Part shown: in pieces, positions 1 through 8,908 of the stretch
Layout of the letters: each line of letters opens with the position of its first letter
Numbering within the stretch: position 1 is the stretch's first letter
Assembly (NCBI RefSeq): GCF_019880225.1
Contig: NZ_CP082284.1
Span: 1,364,001 to 1,428,000 of the forward strand
DNA from: Halobaculum rubrum
GTDB lineage: Archaea; Halobacteriota; Halobacteria; Halobacteriales; Haloferacaceae
Direction: 5' to 3'
Length of the DNA stretch: 64,000 nt
Translations under genes and position numbers: made by a program
Notes under the pieces: model-generated
Told to the model about the DNA's origin: nothing
Database searches by the model: none
Seen by the model: the letters and a program-made list of their open reading frames with translations, nothing else

Positions 1-678
1 TCCGCCCGCGCGAGCGCCGTCGAGAAGCTGGAGAACGCCGGGATGGAGCCGCTTCGTCCCCGAACGCGCTTCCTCGACCGCAACGCCGACGAGGACGCCT
101 TCGAGGCGCTCATCGAGGCGGTGCCCGGCGAGAAGCGCGTCTTCGACGCCCACATCGACTCCTTCGAGTTGGATCGGGAGGACGCCGAGGAGTTGGCTCG
201 CGAGGTCGAGGTCGACAACGGCGGGTTCGGCTTCTACACGCCCTCCTCGATCTACCACCGCTTCATGACCGGCCTGACGGGCGGGAAGATGTCCTCCTCC
301 ATCGAAGCGAGCCACATCTCGCTGCTCGACGACCCCGAGGAAGGGTACGACAAGGTGAAGTCCGCGACGACCGGCGGCCGCGAGACGGCCGACAAGCAGC
401 GCGAACTCGGCGGGAAGGCCGACGAGTGCCCGGTGTACGAGCTGTACGCGTACCTGCTCGCGAACGACGACGACGGCTTCGCCGAGGAGGTGTACGAGGA
501 GTGCGTCGGGGGCGAGCGGCTCTGTGGCGGCTGCAAGGAGCAGGCGGCGACGTTGATGAAGGAGTTCCTCGCCGACCACCAGGAGAAACGTGAGGAGGCA
601 GAGGAGTTGCTCGCGGACCTTGACATCGATCTCGACGTGGACGGGTCGCGGCGGGGGATCCCCGGCGACGAGGAGTAG
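1..678 (+). CDS. trpS: Tryptophanyl-tRNA synthetase, C-terminal 225 residues (5' end outside window)
   Basis: Charges tRNA-Trp in the cytoplasm; class I aminoacyl-tRNA synthetase. The frame is open from base 1, so the gene enters from the left and the Rossmann core and HIGH motif are not visible. The class I KMSSS signature is seen as GKMSSSIE at about bases 283-306, followed by the helical anticodon-binding region containing GGERLCGGCKEQAA. The C-terminus is acidic, typical of a haloarchaeal protein. The stop is TAG at 676-678. About half of a normal-length archaeal TrpRS is present, and nothing suggests damage. Confidence 0.93.
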   Translation, partial: SARASAVEKLENAGMEPLRPRTRFLDRNADEDAFEALIEAVPGEKRVFDAHIDSFELDREDAEELAREVEVDNGGFGFYTPSSIYHRFMTGLTGGKMSSSIEASHISLLDDPEEGYDKVKSATTGGRETADKQRELGGKADECPVYELYAYLLANDDDGFAEEVYEECVGGERLCGGCKEQAATLMKEFLADHQEKREEAEELLADLDIDLDVDGSRRGIPGDEE

Positions 679-800
679 CGAGGTCGAACGAGCGGAGCGA
701 GTGAGGCCTCGGATACGCGAACGGCGAGCGGAGCGAGCCGTGAGCGAAGCGAGCGCCTCGGCGGGACGGCGTTCACAAATCGCGCCGCGATCTGTCAGCT

Positions 801-821
801 CACGAGACCCCAGGTCTCGTG
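801..821. repeat. 9-bp perfect inverted repeat (hairpin)
   Basis: CACGAGACC and GGTCTCGTG are separated by three bases. The site lies in the 254-base gap between trpS and the small zinc-ribbon gene. It could be the trpS terminator hairpin or a protein-binding palindrome. The rest of the gap holds only low-complexity gagcgagcggagcgag-type sequence and the promoter area of the next gene. Confidence 0.6.
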
Positions 822-932
822 AACGGCGAGGTCTCCGTGCCGAGCCACCCCGGGAGGATAGCGCGGCCGGGAAATCAGATCCGGAACCTCGACCGAAAGA
901 CGTTTTGACACGTCTTGCATGGACCACATACG

Positions 933-1082
933 ATGGAGTATTCGTTCGAGTGTGAGTGCGGCGAGGAGGTGTCGGACTTCACGCGCGGCGGCGACGTGGA
1001 AGTCAGCACCGTCGCGGTCTGCGAGGAGTGCGGCACGACCTACGGACTCACGATCACGGCGATCCAGAGCGGCGGCGAGTAG
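933..1082 (+). CDS. Small zinc-ribbon protein, 49 residues
   Basis: The start is ATG at 933 and the stop TAG at 1080-1082, giving 49 codons. Two cysteine pairs, C7-x-C9 (FECECG) and C30-x2-C33 (CEECG), can form one zinc ribbon; almost nothing else is in the protein. Haloarchaea encode many such proteins of under 80 residues, and some act in regulation or biofilm traits, but this one cannot be assigned a role. A small inverted repeat (AAGACG/CGTCTT, 897-916) lies just upstream around the expected promoter. An overlapping frame starting at 919 lacks the cysteine pattern and is rejected. Confidence 0.75.
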   Translation: MEYSFECECGEEVSDFTRGGDVEVSTVAVCEECGTTYGLTITAIQSGGE

Positions 1083-1127
1083 CCGACGGCCTCTCGCTCA
1101 GTAACCCTCCGCCGTTCGCACCCGCGT

Positions 1128-2111
1128 TCAGAACGCGATCTCTTCCCCGTCTTTCTCACTCGCTTCCCCCCACAGGTAGTTCGCGGTCGCCGTGTCCAAC
1201 ACCGCCGAGCCGACGCTCTCGACGACGATCACCTCGTCGGCCGATTCCCGCCCGGCCGCACCCGCGAGTACGTCCGACAGCGGTCGCAGTCGATCCGGAT
1301 CGACGCCGTTGTCGACGATGTCGCCGATAGCGGCGACCTCCTCGGGCACGTCCGCGAACACCCGGTCGGCCCGCTCGAACGTCGTCACGTCGAGTTCGCA
1401 CATCCCGGCCTCGTAGGCGCCGACAGCGACGACGAGCGCGCCCTCGGCGAGCGCGTCGCCCGGGAACACCGGCGTCTCGCTCGTCGTCGCGGTGACGACC
1501 ACGTCGGCGTCGCGGACGGCCGCCGCCGCCGAGTCGACCGCCTCGGCGGCGATCCCCTCGTGGCGGAGGTCCGCCGCACAGCCCTCGCGCGAATCGGGGG
1601 TCGGGGAGTAGATCCGCGCCCCGTCGACGCCGCGGGCCGCGTCGATCGCGCGGGTCTGCCAGCGCGCCTGCTGGCCGGCCCCGATCACCGCGAGGTCAAC
1701 CGGGCCGGCTCCGGATGTAAGCTCCCGCGCCGCCAGTCCGCCGATACAGCCCGTCCGAGCGTTCGTGATCCGCTCGCCGGCGAACAGCGCGAGCGGTTCG
1801 CCGTTCGCCGCGTCCGTGAGCAGCACCTGCGCCTGTACCGTCGGCCGGTCGATTTCGGGATCGGCGTTGCCGGGGAACACGGACGCGAGCTTCGTCGCGT
1901 ACGCCGGGTCGCCGTGGACGTACGCGGGCATCGCGAGCCCGGTTCCCGCCGGCTCGTCGCGGCCGTCGAGCCCCTCGCCGACCGGGAAGTGCGGCCGGTC
2001 GGGACGCTCGACCTCGTCGCGGCCCTGCTTCAGGAACGCCCGCTCGACGACCCCGAGGAGGTCGTCGAGCGCGAGCAACGAGGCGACCGCGTCGTCGTCG
2101 AACACGTGCAT
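1128..2111 (-). CDS. Ornithine cyclodeaminase / mu-crystallin family protein
   Basis: 327 residues, the normal length for this NAD(P)-dependent family, which includes ornithine cyclodeaminase, archaeal alanine dehydrogenase and 1-pyrroline-2-carboxylate reductases. The N-terminal substrate domain has YATKLASVFPGN with the usual catalytic-region Lys. The dinucleotide-binding motif follows as VIGAGQQARWQ, and the late DADVVVTATTS strand is typical. The start MHVFDDDAV is chosen because that is where family similarity begins; the frame stays open upstream. It is divergent from a DAO-family flavoenzyme only 105 bases away, which hints at amino acid or imino acid catabolism. The exact substrate cannot be read from sequence. 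Confidence 0.85.
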   Translation of the reverse strand: MHVFDDDAVASLLALDDLLGVVERAFLKQGRDEVERPDRPHFPVGEGLDGRDEPAGTGLAMPAYVHGDPAYATKLASVFPGNADPEIDRPTVQAQVLLTDAANGEPLALFAGERITNARTGCIGGLAARELTSGAGPVDLAVIGAGQQARWQTRAIDAARGVDGARIYSPTPDSREGCAADLRHEGIAAEAVDSAAAAVRDADVVVTATTSETPVFPGDALAEGALVVAVGAYEAGMCELDVTTFERADRVFADVPEEVAAIGDIVDNGVDPDRLRPLSDVLAGAAGRESADEVIVVESVGSAVLDTATANYLWGEASEKDGEEIAF

Positions 2112-2216
2112 GGGGAACAGGTCGCGGCCGGCGGACTTCGATGTTTCCTCGCCCTCCGAACCGTCGGTGGACCGCCCGTGGGCCGATCGGCGGCAACGTT
2201 CATGTGACGGGATGTC

Positions 2217-3383
2217 ATGAGTCCGGCCATGCACGTCGCGGTCGTCGGCGGCGGGATCGTCGGGGTGGCGAGCGCGTACGAGCTCGCCGCCCGCGGCGTC
2301 GACGTGACGCTGTTCGAGCGCGGGAGCCTCGGCGCCGGCAGCACCGACCGCGCGCTCGGCGGGATCCGCGCGCAGTTCTCCACCCGCGTCAACGTCGAGC
2401 TCTCGGTCGCGTCGATCAACGTGTGGGACGCCTTCGAGGAGCGCTTCGGCGTCGACATCGACCGCCGACACACGGGTTATCTGTTTTGTACCCGCGACCC
2501 CGAGACCGCCGACGCCTTCGCCGAGCAGGTGGCGATGCAAAACGAGTGCGGCGTCGCGAGCCGGACCGTCTCCCCCGAGGAAGCCGCCGAGTTGTGTCCT
2601 GGACTCCGCGCCGAGGAGTTCGTCGCGGGGACGTACTGCCCGGACGACAGCTTCGCCGACCCGCACCTCGCGCTCCAGGGGTACGCACGCGCGGCGCGCG
2701 GGGAGGGCGCCGAGATCCGAACGAACACGCCCGTCGCAGGGCTGCGCCCCCGGGAGTCGGGTGTGCGGGTCGAACTGACAGACGACCCGGACGGGACCGT
2801 CACGGTCGACGCCGCCGTCAACGCCGCCGGCGCGTGGGCGCCGCGACTCGCCGAGACCGCGGGCTACGACCTCCCGATCGTGCCCCATCGCAGGCAGACC
2901 GCCGTCGTCGAGCCGGAACGCCCGGTTCCCGAGTCCGACCCGCTCGTTATCGACGCGGACACGACCGCGCACTTCCGGCCCGAACGCGACGGACGCGCGC
3001 TCGTCGGCGGCCACTTCGGGGGGCGGGACCCGGTCGTCGATGCCGACCGCTTCTCGGAGACGCCCGACACCGACTGGGCCGTCGAGGCGGTCGAGCGCGC
3101 CGGGGACGCCGCCGACTACTTCGGCCCTGAGACACGCCTCGCGGGCGGGTGGGCCGGCCTGTACGCCGTGACGCCCGACCACCACGCCATCGTAGAGGAG
3201 TCGGTTCCGGGCGTCGTCACCGCCGCGGGGTTCTCGGGGCACGGGTTCCAGCACGCGCCCGCAACGGCGACGATCGTCGCGGAGCTGGTGCTCGACGGCG
3301 AGTCGTCGACCGTGGACGCGTCGGGGCTCGGCAGGGAGCGCTTCGAGCACGGCGACGGTCCGGTCGAGCGGAACGTCGCGTGA
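2217..3383 (+). CDS. FAD-dependent oxidoreductase of the DAO family (D-amino acid/glycine/sarcosine oxidase-like)
   Basis: 388 residues. The N-terminus carries the Rossmann FAD motif VVGGGIVGVASAYELA, followed by ERGSLGAGSTDRA, a usual DAO-family segment. The C-terminal FAD loop is AGFSGHGFQHAPA, characteristic of glycine/sarcosine oxidase-like enzymes. The likely reaction is oxidation of an amine or secondary amino acid with electrons passed to FAD and then to oxygen or the respiratory chain. ATG at 2229 is an equally good start because the FAD motif begins right after it. It is divergent from the ornithine-cyclodeaminase-like gene, so the two may share a promoter region. The substrate is unknown. 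Confidence 0.85.
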   Translation: MSPAMHVAVVGGGIVGVASAYELAARGVDVTLFERGSLGAGSTDRALGGIRAQFSTRVNVELSVASINVWDAFEERFGVDIDRRHTGYLFCTRDPETADAFAEQVAMQNECGVASRTVSPEEAAELCPGLRAEEFVAGTYCPDDSFADPHLALQGYARAARGEGAEIRTNTPVAGLRPRESGVRVELTDDPDGTVTVDAAVNAAGAWAPRLAETAGYDLPIVPHRRQTAVVEPERPVPESDPLVIDADTTAHFRPERDGRALVGGHFGGRDPVVDADRFSETPDTDWAVEAVERAGDAADYFGPETRLAGGWAGLYAVTPDHHAIVEESVPGVVTAAGFSGHGFQHAPATATIVAELVLDGESSTVDASGLGRERFEHGDGPVERNVA

Positions 3384-3471
3384 GCGGGGTATCGGATCGG
3401 GTGAGATGGCTATGGGTGAGACGGCTATCGGGTCAAGCGGGCGGCAGAGAATCGGGCGCCGAGCGGGTCGA

Positions 3472-3963
3472 TCAGACGCCCGCCGACTCGTCGATCGGTT
3501 CGTCGAACTCGGTCAGCTCCGGGTCGGGGTCCGGGCCGAGACCCGATTCGGCGTCCCGAGCGTCGCCGCGGAGCCGGGCAGGATCCGTCTCGACGGGGCC
3601 GTCGAACTCCTCGTTGAGCAGCGCGCCGAGGAAGCCGCCGACGGCACCGAGGACGCCGCCGTAGACGACGGTGAACAGCAGCGCCACGAGAAACACGCCG
3701 AACGCGACGAGGAACGCCGAGCGTTGGCCGGGACCGACGATGACGAAGATCGACGCGACGAGCGTGACGAGCACCGCGCCGGGCACCGCCGCGAGCAGCC
3801 CGGAGAGTCCGCCGACCTTCGCTCCCTCCGTCCGGTCTGGGCCGTGGAGGTAGCCGGCGACGCCGCCGCCGATCGCCGGCGAGAACGGCAGGAAGAACGT
3901 CACGAGCGAGACGGCCGCGCCGATGGCCGCGTGCTTGAGGGAGCCGGTGTTGGAGGAGTCCAT
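3472..3963 (-). CDS. DUF5518-like integral membrane protein
   Basis: 163 residues with about four hydrophobic segments: AAIGAAVSLVTFFLPFSPAI, a glycine-rich LSGLLAAVPGAVLVTLVASI segment, FLVAFGVFLVALLFTVVYGG and VLGAVGGFLGALL. A charged cytoplasmic tail rich in Asp, Glu and Pro follows. The spacing and glycine-rich second segment resemble the haloarchaeal DUF5518 family, which has no known function. The start Met begins MDSSNTGSLKH, and no good start lies further upstream. It is convergent with the flavoenzyme gene and divergent from pheS. The family name is from memory; the membrane topology is directly visible. Confidence 0.7.
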   Translation of the reverse strand: MDSSNTGSLKHAAIGAAVSLVTFFLPFSPAIGGGVAGYLHGPDRTEGAKVGGLSGLLAAVPGAVLVTLVASIFVIVGPGQRSAFLVAFGVFLVALLFTVVYGGVLGAVGGFLGALLNEEFDGPVETDPARLRGDARDAESGLGPDPDPELTEFDEPIDESAGV

Positions 3964-4311
3964 GGCGATCGGACGCCGGCTGAGAGCATAAGGAGCGCTG
4001 CAACGTGCGCTACCACTCGGCAGCGTCCGTTCCATCGGCCGAACGCTTTTGTCGGCCCGGAGCCGGATCTCCGGTATGGCGACCGGACCCGCCGCGACGA
4101 CGCAGGCATCGCACCCGACCACCGACTGGGACGGGTCCGGCTTCTTCTTCCCGCGTCGCTGACCCCGGCGGAGCGCGGGGGCGGTCGAGGGGTCGCCGCC
4201 GCGCGAAACCGAACCGGGTCGCCGCCGCGGGTATCGACCGGTTCCCGGCCGAACGGCGCGCACGGGAACGACACGACTAACCACCGACCACACCGACACG
4301 CATACAACCGA
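3964..4311. other. 348-base divergent intergenic region upstream of pheS
   Basis: This stretch separates the leftward membrane-protein gene from pheS. Both promoters should lie here. Nothing resembling a T-box or other known riboswitch is present, and I see no convincing small gene. A weak TATA-like stretch (GACTAACC, about 4275-4283) is roughly 30 bases before the pheS ATG, which would fit a nearly leaderless transcript. Confidence 0.4.
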
Positions 4312-5808
4312 ATGCGACTCCCACAGGCGCAGGTCGCGTTGCTGGAGGCCGCCAGCGCGACCGACGCGAAGCCGATCGAACAGCTCGCAGACGAGACGGA
4401 CCTGAAGCCCGAGGCGGTGACACGGGCGGCCTTCGACCTCCGCGACGAGGGGCTCGTCGCCGTCGAGGAGCGCGTCGAGGAGTCGGCGACGCTCACCGAC
4501 GAGGGCGAGACGTACCGCGGCGAGGGGCTGCCCGAGGTCCGCCTGTTCCGCGCCGCCCGCGACGCCGGCGGCGACGTGGGGATGGGCGAGGCCATCGGCG
4601 CCGCCGGGCTGGAGGGGCCGGAGGTCGACATCGCGCTCGCCAACTACGCCCGGAAGGGGTACGGCGTCGTCGACTCCGGGGAGGTCTCCGCGGACGCGGA
4701 CGCCGACCCCGACGCCGACCCCGAGGCCGCCGCGCTCTCGGCGCTCGCCGAGGGCGAACCCGTCGACGACGACGACGTGCTCGACCGACTGGAGAGCCGG
4801 GGACTCGTCGACCTCGACGAGCGGACCGTCCGCTCGGTGACGCTCACCGACGAGGGCGTCACCGCGCTGATGGAGGGTGTCGAGGCAGCCGAGACGGTCG
4901 ACCGACTCACGCCCGAACTCCTGACGAGCGGCGAGTGGAAGGACGTGGAGTTCGCGGAGTACAACGTCGAGGCCGACGCGCCGGCCGTCGAGGGCGGTCG
5001 CGAGCACGTCCTCCGCGGCATGTCCGAGCGCGTGAAGGACGTGCTCGTCGGCATGGGATTTCGGGAGATGGACGGCCCCCACGCCGACGCCGACTTCTGG
5101 ATCAACGACTGTCTGTTCATGCCGCAGGACCACCCGGCGCGAACCCACTGGGACCGCTTCGCGCTGGACGTGCCGCCGGTGGCCGACCTCCCCGAGGGAC
5201 TGGTCGACCGCGTCGAGGGCGCCCACCGCGACGGCGTCGGCGAGGACGGCGACGGCTACCACTCGCCGTGGTCGGAGGACTTCGCGCGGGCGATCGCCTT
5301 GCGCGGCCACACCACGTCGCTGTCGATGCGCTACCTCTCGGGGTACGCGAACGCCGACATCGACCCCCCCAAGCGGTACTTCTCGGTCCAGAAGGCGTAC
5401 CGCAACGACACGCTCGACGCCACCCACCTGCTGGAGTTCTACCAGATCGAGGGGTGGGTGATGGCCGAGGACCTCTCGGTGCGCGACCTCATGGGCACCT
5501 TCGAGGAGTTCTACCGGCAGTTCGGCATCGAGGAGATCCGGTTCAAGCCGCACTACAACCCCTACACTGAGCCGAGCTTCGAGCTGTTCGGCGAGCATCC
5601 CGAGACGGGCGAGGAGATCGAGATCGGCAACTCGGGCATGTTCCGCGACGAGGTGCTCGAGCCGCTGGGGATCGACTGCGACGTGATGGCGTGGGGGCTC
5701 GCCTTGGAGCGCCTCGCCATGCTCACGACCGGTGCCGAGGACATCCGCGACCTGCACGGCACGCTCGCGGATCTGGAGTTCCTGCGGAACGCGGAGGTGA
5801 CCTACTGA
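4312..5808 (+). CDS. pheS: Phenylalanyl-tRNA synthetase alpha subunit
   Basis: Catalytic subunit of the (alpha-beta)2 enzyme that charges tRNA-Phe. 498 residues. The N-terminal 90 residues form winged-helix-like modules (LPQAQVALLEAA...), as in archaeal/eukaryotic PheS. The class II core follows, with motif 2 around YFSVQKAYRNDTLD, the Phe-site region YNPYTEPSFELF and motif 3 GLALERLAML near the C-terminus. A short run of DADADPDADPEA near residue 130 is a halophile-type acidic linker. ATG at 4312 is chosen because homology begins there although the frame is open far upstream. The stop overlaps the pheT start (TGATG), indicating translational coupling. Confidence 0.96.
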   Translation: MRLPQAQVALLEAASATDAKPIEQLADETDLKPEAVTRAAFDLRDEGLVAVEERVEESATLTDEGETYRGEGLPEVRLFRAARDAGGDVGMGEAIGAAGLEGPEVDIALANYARKGYGVVDSGEVSADADADPDADPEAAALSALAEGEPVDDDDVLDRLESRGLVDLDERTVRSVTLTDEGVTALMEGVEAAETVDRLTPELLTSGEWKDVEFAEYNVEADAPAVEGGREHVLRGMSERVKDVLVGMGFREMDGPHADADFWINDCLFMPQDHPARTHWDRFALDVPPVADLPEGLVDRVEGAHRDGVGEDGDGYHSPWSEDFARAIALRGHTTSLSMRYLSGYANADIDPPKRYFSVQKAYRNDTLDATHLLEFYQIEGWVMAEDLSVRDLMGTFEEFYRQFGIEEIRFKPHYNPYTEPSFELFGEHPETGEEIEIGNSGMFRDEVLEPLGIDCDVMAWGLALERLAMLTTGAEDIRDLHGTLADLEFLRNAEVTY

Positions 5809-7649
5809 TGCCAGTCGTCGACATCGACACGGACGAGCTTCGAGGATTGACCGGCGAGGACAAAAGCGACGAGGAGTTCAAGCAGGACCTGTTCGCGCTC
5901 GGACTGGAGTACGAGGGCGACACCGACGACGGCCTGCTTCAGTTCGAGTTCGGCCCCGATCGCCTCGATCGACTCTCGGTCGAGGGCGTGGCGCGCTCGC
6001 TGCGCTATCAGTACGGCGCCGACCGCGGCGTGTACGTCCCGGACACGAACGACGCCGGCTGGACCATCGAGGTCGACCCGTCGGTGCCGGACGAGCGTCC
6101 GTACGTCACCGGCGCGGTCGTCCGCGGCGTCGAACTCGGCGAGTCCGGCCTGGAGTCGCTGATCCAACTGCAGGAGAAGCTCCACGCGACGATGGGGCGC
6201 GGCCGGGCGAAGGGCGCGATCGGCGTCCACGACCTGACGATGCTGAAGGGACAGGCGCTCACCGAGGAGAACGAGCCGTCGGGCACCATCGACGCCGCCA
6301 CCGCAGATCTCGGTGCGACCGAGAAGACGATCACCTACCGCGGGGTCGAGCCCGATGGCGACCGGTTCGTTCCGCTGGACGCGAACGCCGAGATGACGCC
6401 CGGAGACGTGCTGGCGGACCACGACACGGGCGAGACGTACGCCGACCTCGTCGGGGACCTCGATCGATACCCCGCGATCTACGACGAGCTCGGGCTGTTC
6501 TCGTTCCCGCCGGTGATCAACGGGAAGCGCACGGAGGTCGACACCGACTCCCGGGACCTGTTCATCGAGCTGACCGGGACCGACCAGTGGACCATCGACA
6601 AGATGTGCGTGGTCCTCTGTTATGCCCTCTCCGCGCGCGGCGGCACCGTCGAGGAGGTGCAGGTCGACTACACGGACGGGGCGACGTACCCCGACGAGTA
6701 CGGCCCGGAACTGATCCGGCCGGATCTCGAGGTCGACGAGAAGTCCGTCACGCACGACCGCATCGAGACGATGCTCGGGGTCGAGTTGGAGCGCGACGAG
6801 GTCGTCGATCTGTTCGAGCGGTCGGGGCTCGACGCCGCCTACTCGCTGCGTCGCGACGAGGCGGAGACGGACTCCGCCGAGGTGGACGAGGAGGAGACCG
6901 TCTACGACGTGGATGTCCCGCCGTACCGCGTCGACGTGCTCCACCCGCTGGACCTGGTCGACGACGTGGGGCGCGCGTACGGCTTCAACGAGCTGGAGCC
7001 GACGTACCCCGACATCGGCACCATCGGCGGGCGCCACGAGCGCTCGCGGCTGGAGCGGGCGGTGCGCACGAGCCTCGTCGGCCTCGGCTTCGAGGACATG
7101 CTGAACTTCCACATGACATCGGGCGCGGAGAACTACGACCGGATGCGCCTCGACGAGCGCGAGCCGGGCGCGGACCTGTCGGACGCCCCGTTGGGCGCCG
7201 AGCCGCGTGCGGAGATCACCAGCCCGTACAGCGAGGATTACACCCAGCTTCGGACGTGGGCGCTCCCCTCGCTGGTGCAGGTGCTGGAGAACAACACCCA
7301 CCGGAGCTACCCGCAGGACCTCGCGGAGGTCGGCTTCGTCGCCCGCCGCGACGACGGCGTGAACACCCGCGTCGCCGAGGACCACCGCGTCGCCGGCGTG
7401 CTCGCGCGCACCGACGCCACCTACGAGGACGCGAAGGCGCGGCTTCAGGCCGTCTGCGACGACTTCGACGCCGAACTGGAGACGCCCGCGACAGAGCACC
7501 CCAGCTTCCTCGACGGCCGCGTCGGCGCGGTCGTCGTCGACGGCGACTCGGTCGGCGTCGTCGGCGAACTCCACCCCGAGGTGCTGGTCGACCGGGACGT
7601 GGAGGTCCCCGTCGCCGCCTTCGAGCTCTCGCTGTCGGCGCTGGAGTGA
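5808..7649 (+). CDS. pheT: Phenylalanyl-tRNA synthetase beta subunit
   Basis: Non-catalytic beta subunit partnering PheS. 613 residues, as expected for the archaeal/eukaryotic type without the bacterial extensions. B3/B4 editing-region features are followed by a B5-type DNA-binding-like domain (around ELIRPDLEVDEKSVTHDRIETMLG) and the class II-like pseudo-catalytic domain (EITSPYSEDYTQLRTWALPS). The ATG shares its A with the TGA stop of pheS, so the two are co-translated. An acidic insertion (DEAETDSAEVDEEE) sits near residue 360. No frameshift or missing domain is evident. Confidence 0.96.
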   Translation: MPVVDIDTDELRGLTGEDKSDEEFKQDLFALGLEYEGDTDDGLLQFEFGPDRLDRLSVEGVARSLRYQYGADRGVYVPDTNDAGWTIEVDPSVPDERPYVTGAVVRGVELGESGLESLIQLQEKLHATMGRGRAKGAIGVHDLTMLKGQALTEENEPSGTIDAATADLGATEKTITYRGVEPDGDRFVPLDANAEMTPGDVLADHDTGETYADLVGDLDRYPAIYDELGLFSFPPVINGKRTEVDTDSRDLFIELTGTDQWTIDKMCVVLCYALSARGGTVEEVQVDYTDGATYPDEYGPELIRPDLEVDEKSVTHDRIETMLGVELERDEVVDLFERSGLDAAYSLRRDEAETDSAEVDEEETVYDVDVPPYRVDVLHPLDLVDDVGRAYGFNELEPTYPDIGTIGGRHERSRLERAVRTSLVGLGFEDMLNFHMTSGAENYDRMRLDEREPGADLSDAPLGAEPRAEITSPYSEDYTQLRTWALPSLVQVLENNTHRSYPQDLAEVGFVARRDDGVNTRVAEDHRVAGVLARTDATYEDAKARLQAVCDDFDAELETPATEHPSFLDGRVGAVVVDGDSVGVVGELHPEVLVDRDVEVPVAAFELSLSALE

Positions 7650-7822
7650 CCTGTCGACGCTGAAGTAGTCTTCCGCGGTGGGGTACCCTGCCGGCGCCGA
7701 GTACTCCGGACGACCGATCGCCGCGAGGGCGGGGGTGACTCACGTCCCGAACCCACGGACTGCGGGGGATCGCGGCGTACCCGAGGGGAACACCTTTCAC
7801 GCCATCCGCCGCAGGCATCCGT

Positions 7823-8269
7823 ATGAGCCTGACCGTCGAACGCGTGCTGGTCCCAGTGGACGGGAGCGACGAGTCACTGACGGCGGTCGAGTACGCCGTC
7901 GCCGTCGCCGAGCGGTACGACGCGCAGGTCCACGCCGTGTACGTGCTCGGCGAGGAGGTCGTCCGCGCCATCGAGGAGTCGGTCGTCGATCAGTCTGAGA
8001 TCGCCGAGGACACCGAGGCGTTCACCGACACGGTCCGGGATCTCGCCCACGGGGAGGACGTCGAGGTCTCCTCGTCGATCGCGTACGGCTTCTCGACGAA
8101 ACGCAAGACCACCCACCCCGGGTCGGTCATTCTCGACACCGCCGAGGACATCGACGCCGACTTCATCGTCATCCCGCGCGAGCCGCTCACCGGCGAACCC
8201 GGGGAGGTGCTGGAGAAGGCCGCCGAGTACGTGCTGCTGTACGCGAGCCAGCCCGTGCTGTCGGTGTGA
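7823..8269 (+). CDS. Universal stress protein (UspA family)
   Basis: 148 residues, a single Usp domain. It begins with ERVLVPVDGSDESLTAVEYA, the family's first strand with the Asp that contacts nucleotide, and ends with VLLYASQPVLSV, the usual last strand. The ATP-binding signature G-2x-G-9x-G(S/T) is not clearly intact: the C-terminal part reads PREPLTGEPGEVLEKAAEYVL. It may therefore be a non-ATP-binding member. A small cytoplasmic dimer is expected. A second Usp gene lies 600 bases further on in the opposite orientation. Its role cannot be narrowed beyond a general stress-response family. Confidence 0.88.
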   Translation: MSLTVERVLVPVDGSDESLTAVEYAVAVAERYDAQVHAVYVLGEEVVRAIEESVVDQSEIAEDTEAFTDTVRDLAHGEDVEVSSSIAYGFSTKRKTTHPGSVILDTAEDIDADFIVIPREPLTGEPGEVLEKAAEYVLLYASQPVLSV

Positions 8270-8347
8270 CCGACACAGAGGCGGACGAGAAACCGGAATC
8301 ACACCGACCGACACCGCAGTCGGAAGCCGAAACCGACGCGTGAACCG

Positions 8348-8908
8348 CTACGCCGGATCCGCCAGCGCCGCCGTCATCTCCAGCTCGAACGACTCGGCGT
8401 CGCTCGTCTCGAAGCCGACCTTCTTGTAGAGGCCGACCGCCGCGCGGTTCCACCGCTCGACGGTGAGCCACACCCTGTCGACGCCGTTGGCGGTGCCGTA
8501 CCCCAGCAACGCCTCCATGAGGTGCGTGCCGATGCCGGCGCCCTGGTACGCCTGAAGCACGAAGATCGCCAGCTCGTAGGCGTCGCCGTCGGGGACGAGC
8601 GTCGCGTGGCCCGCGACGGTGTCGCCGTCCCACGCGACGACGTTGTAGCCGTCGTTGCCGAGGATCGTCTCCAGCCACGAGCGCACGTCCGACTCCCGGC
8701 CCGGGGGGATCCCCTGCGCGCGGTCGGCCGGATCGAACGCGGTGTACATCTCCACGAGCGACTCGAACTCGTCCTCGCCGGACTCGCCGTCGGCGTCGTC
8801 GGGGTACGGTCGGATCTCGATGTCGCGGTCCTCGCCGTCGACGAACTCCAGCGGCGGCGCCTCGAACGGGCCGGCGGGCTCGTCGGGGTAAACGCGATCG
8901 CCGCTCAT
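8348..8908 (-). CDS. GNAT-family N-acetyltransferase
   Basis: 186 residues. The acetyl-CoA-binding motif A is visible as FVLQAYQGAGIGTHLMEALL (Q-x-x-G-x-G), followed by VDRVWLTVERWNRAAVGLYKKVGF, the typical motif B region. The N-terminus holds an acidic variable stretch. Its start codon overlaps the stop of the upstream Usp gene (ATGA), so the two are one transcript. Substrate unknown: GNAT enzymes acetylate proteins, amines or small metabolites. Related proteins in haloarchaea are commonly annotated only as GNAT family. Confidence 0.88.
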   Translation of the reverse strand: MSGDRVYPDEPAGPFEAPPLEFVDGEDRDIEIRPYPDDADGESGEDEFESLVEMYTAFDPADRAQGIPPGRESDVRSWLETILGNDGYNVVAWDGDTVAGHATLVPDGDAYELAIFVLQAYQGAGIGTHLMEALLGYGTANGVDRVWLTVERWNRAAVGLYKKVGFETSDAESFELEMTAALADPA

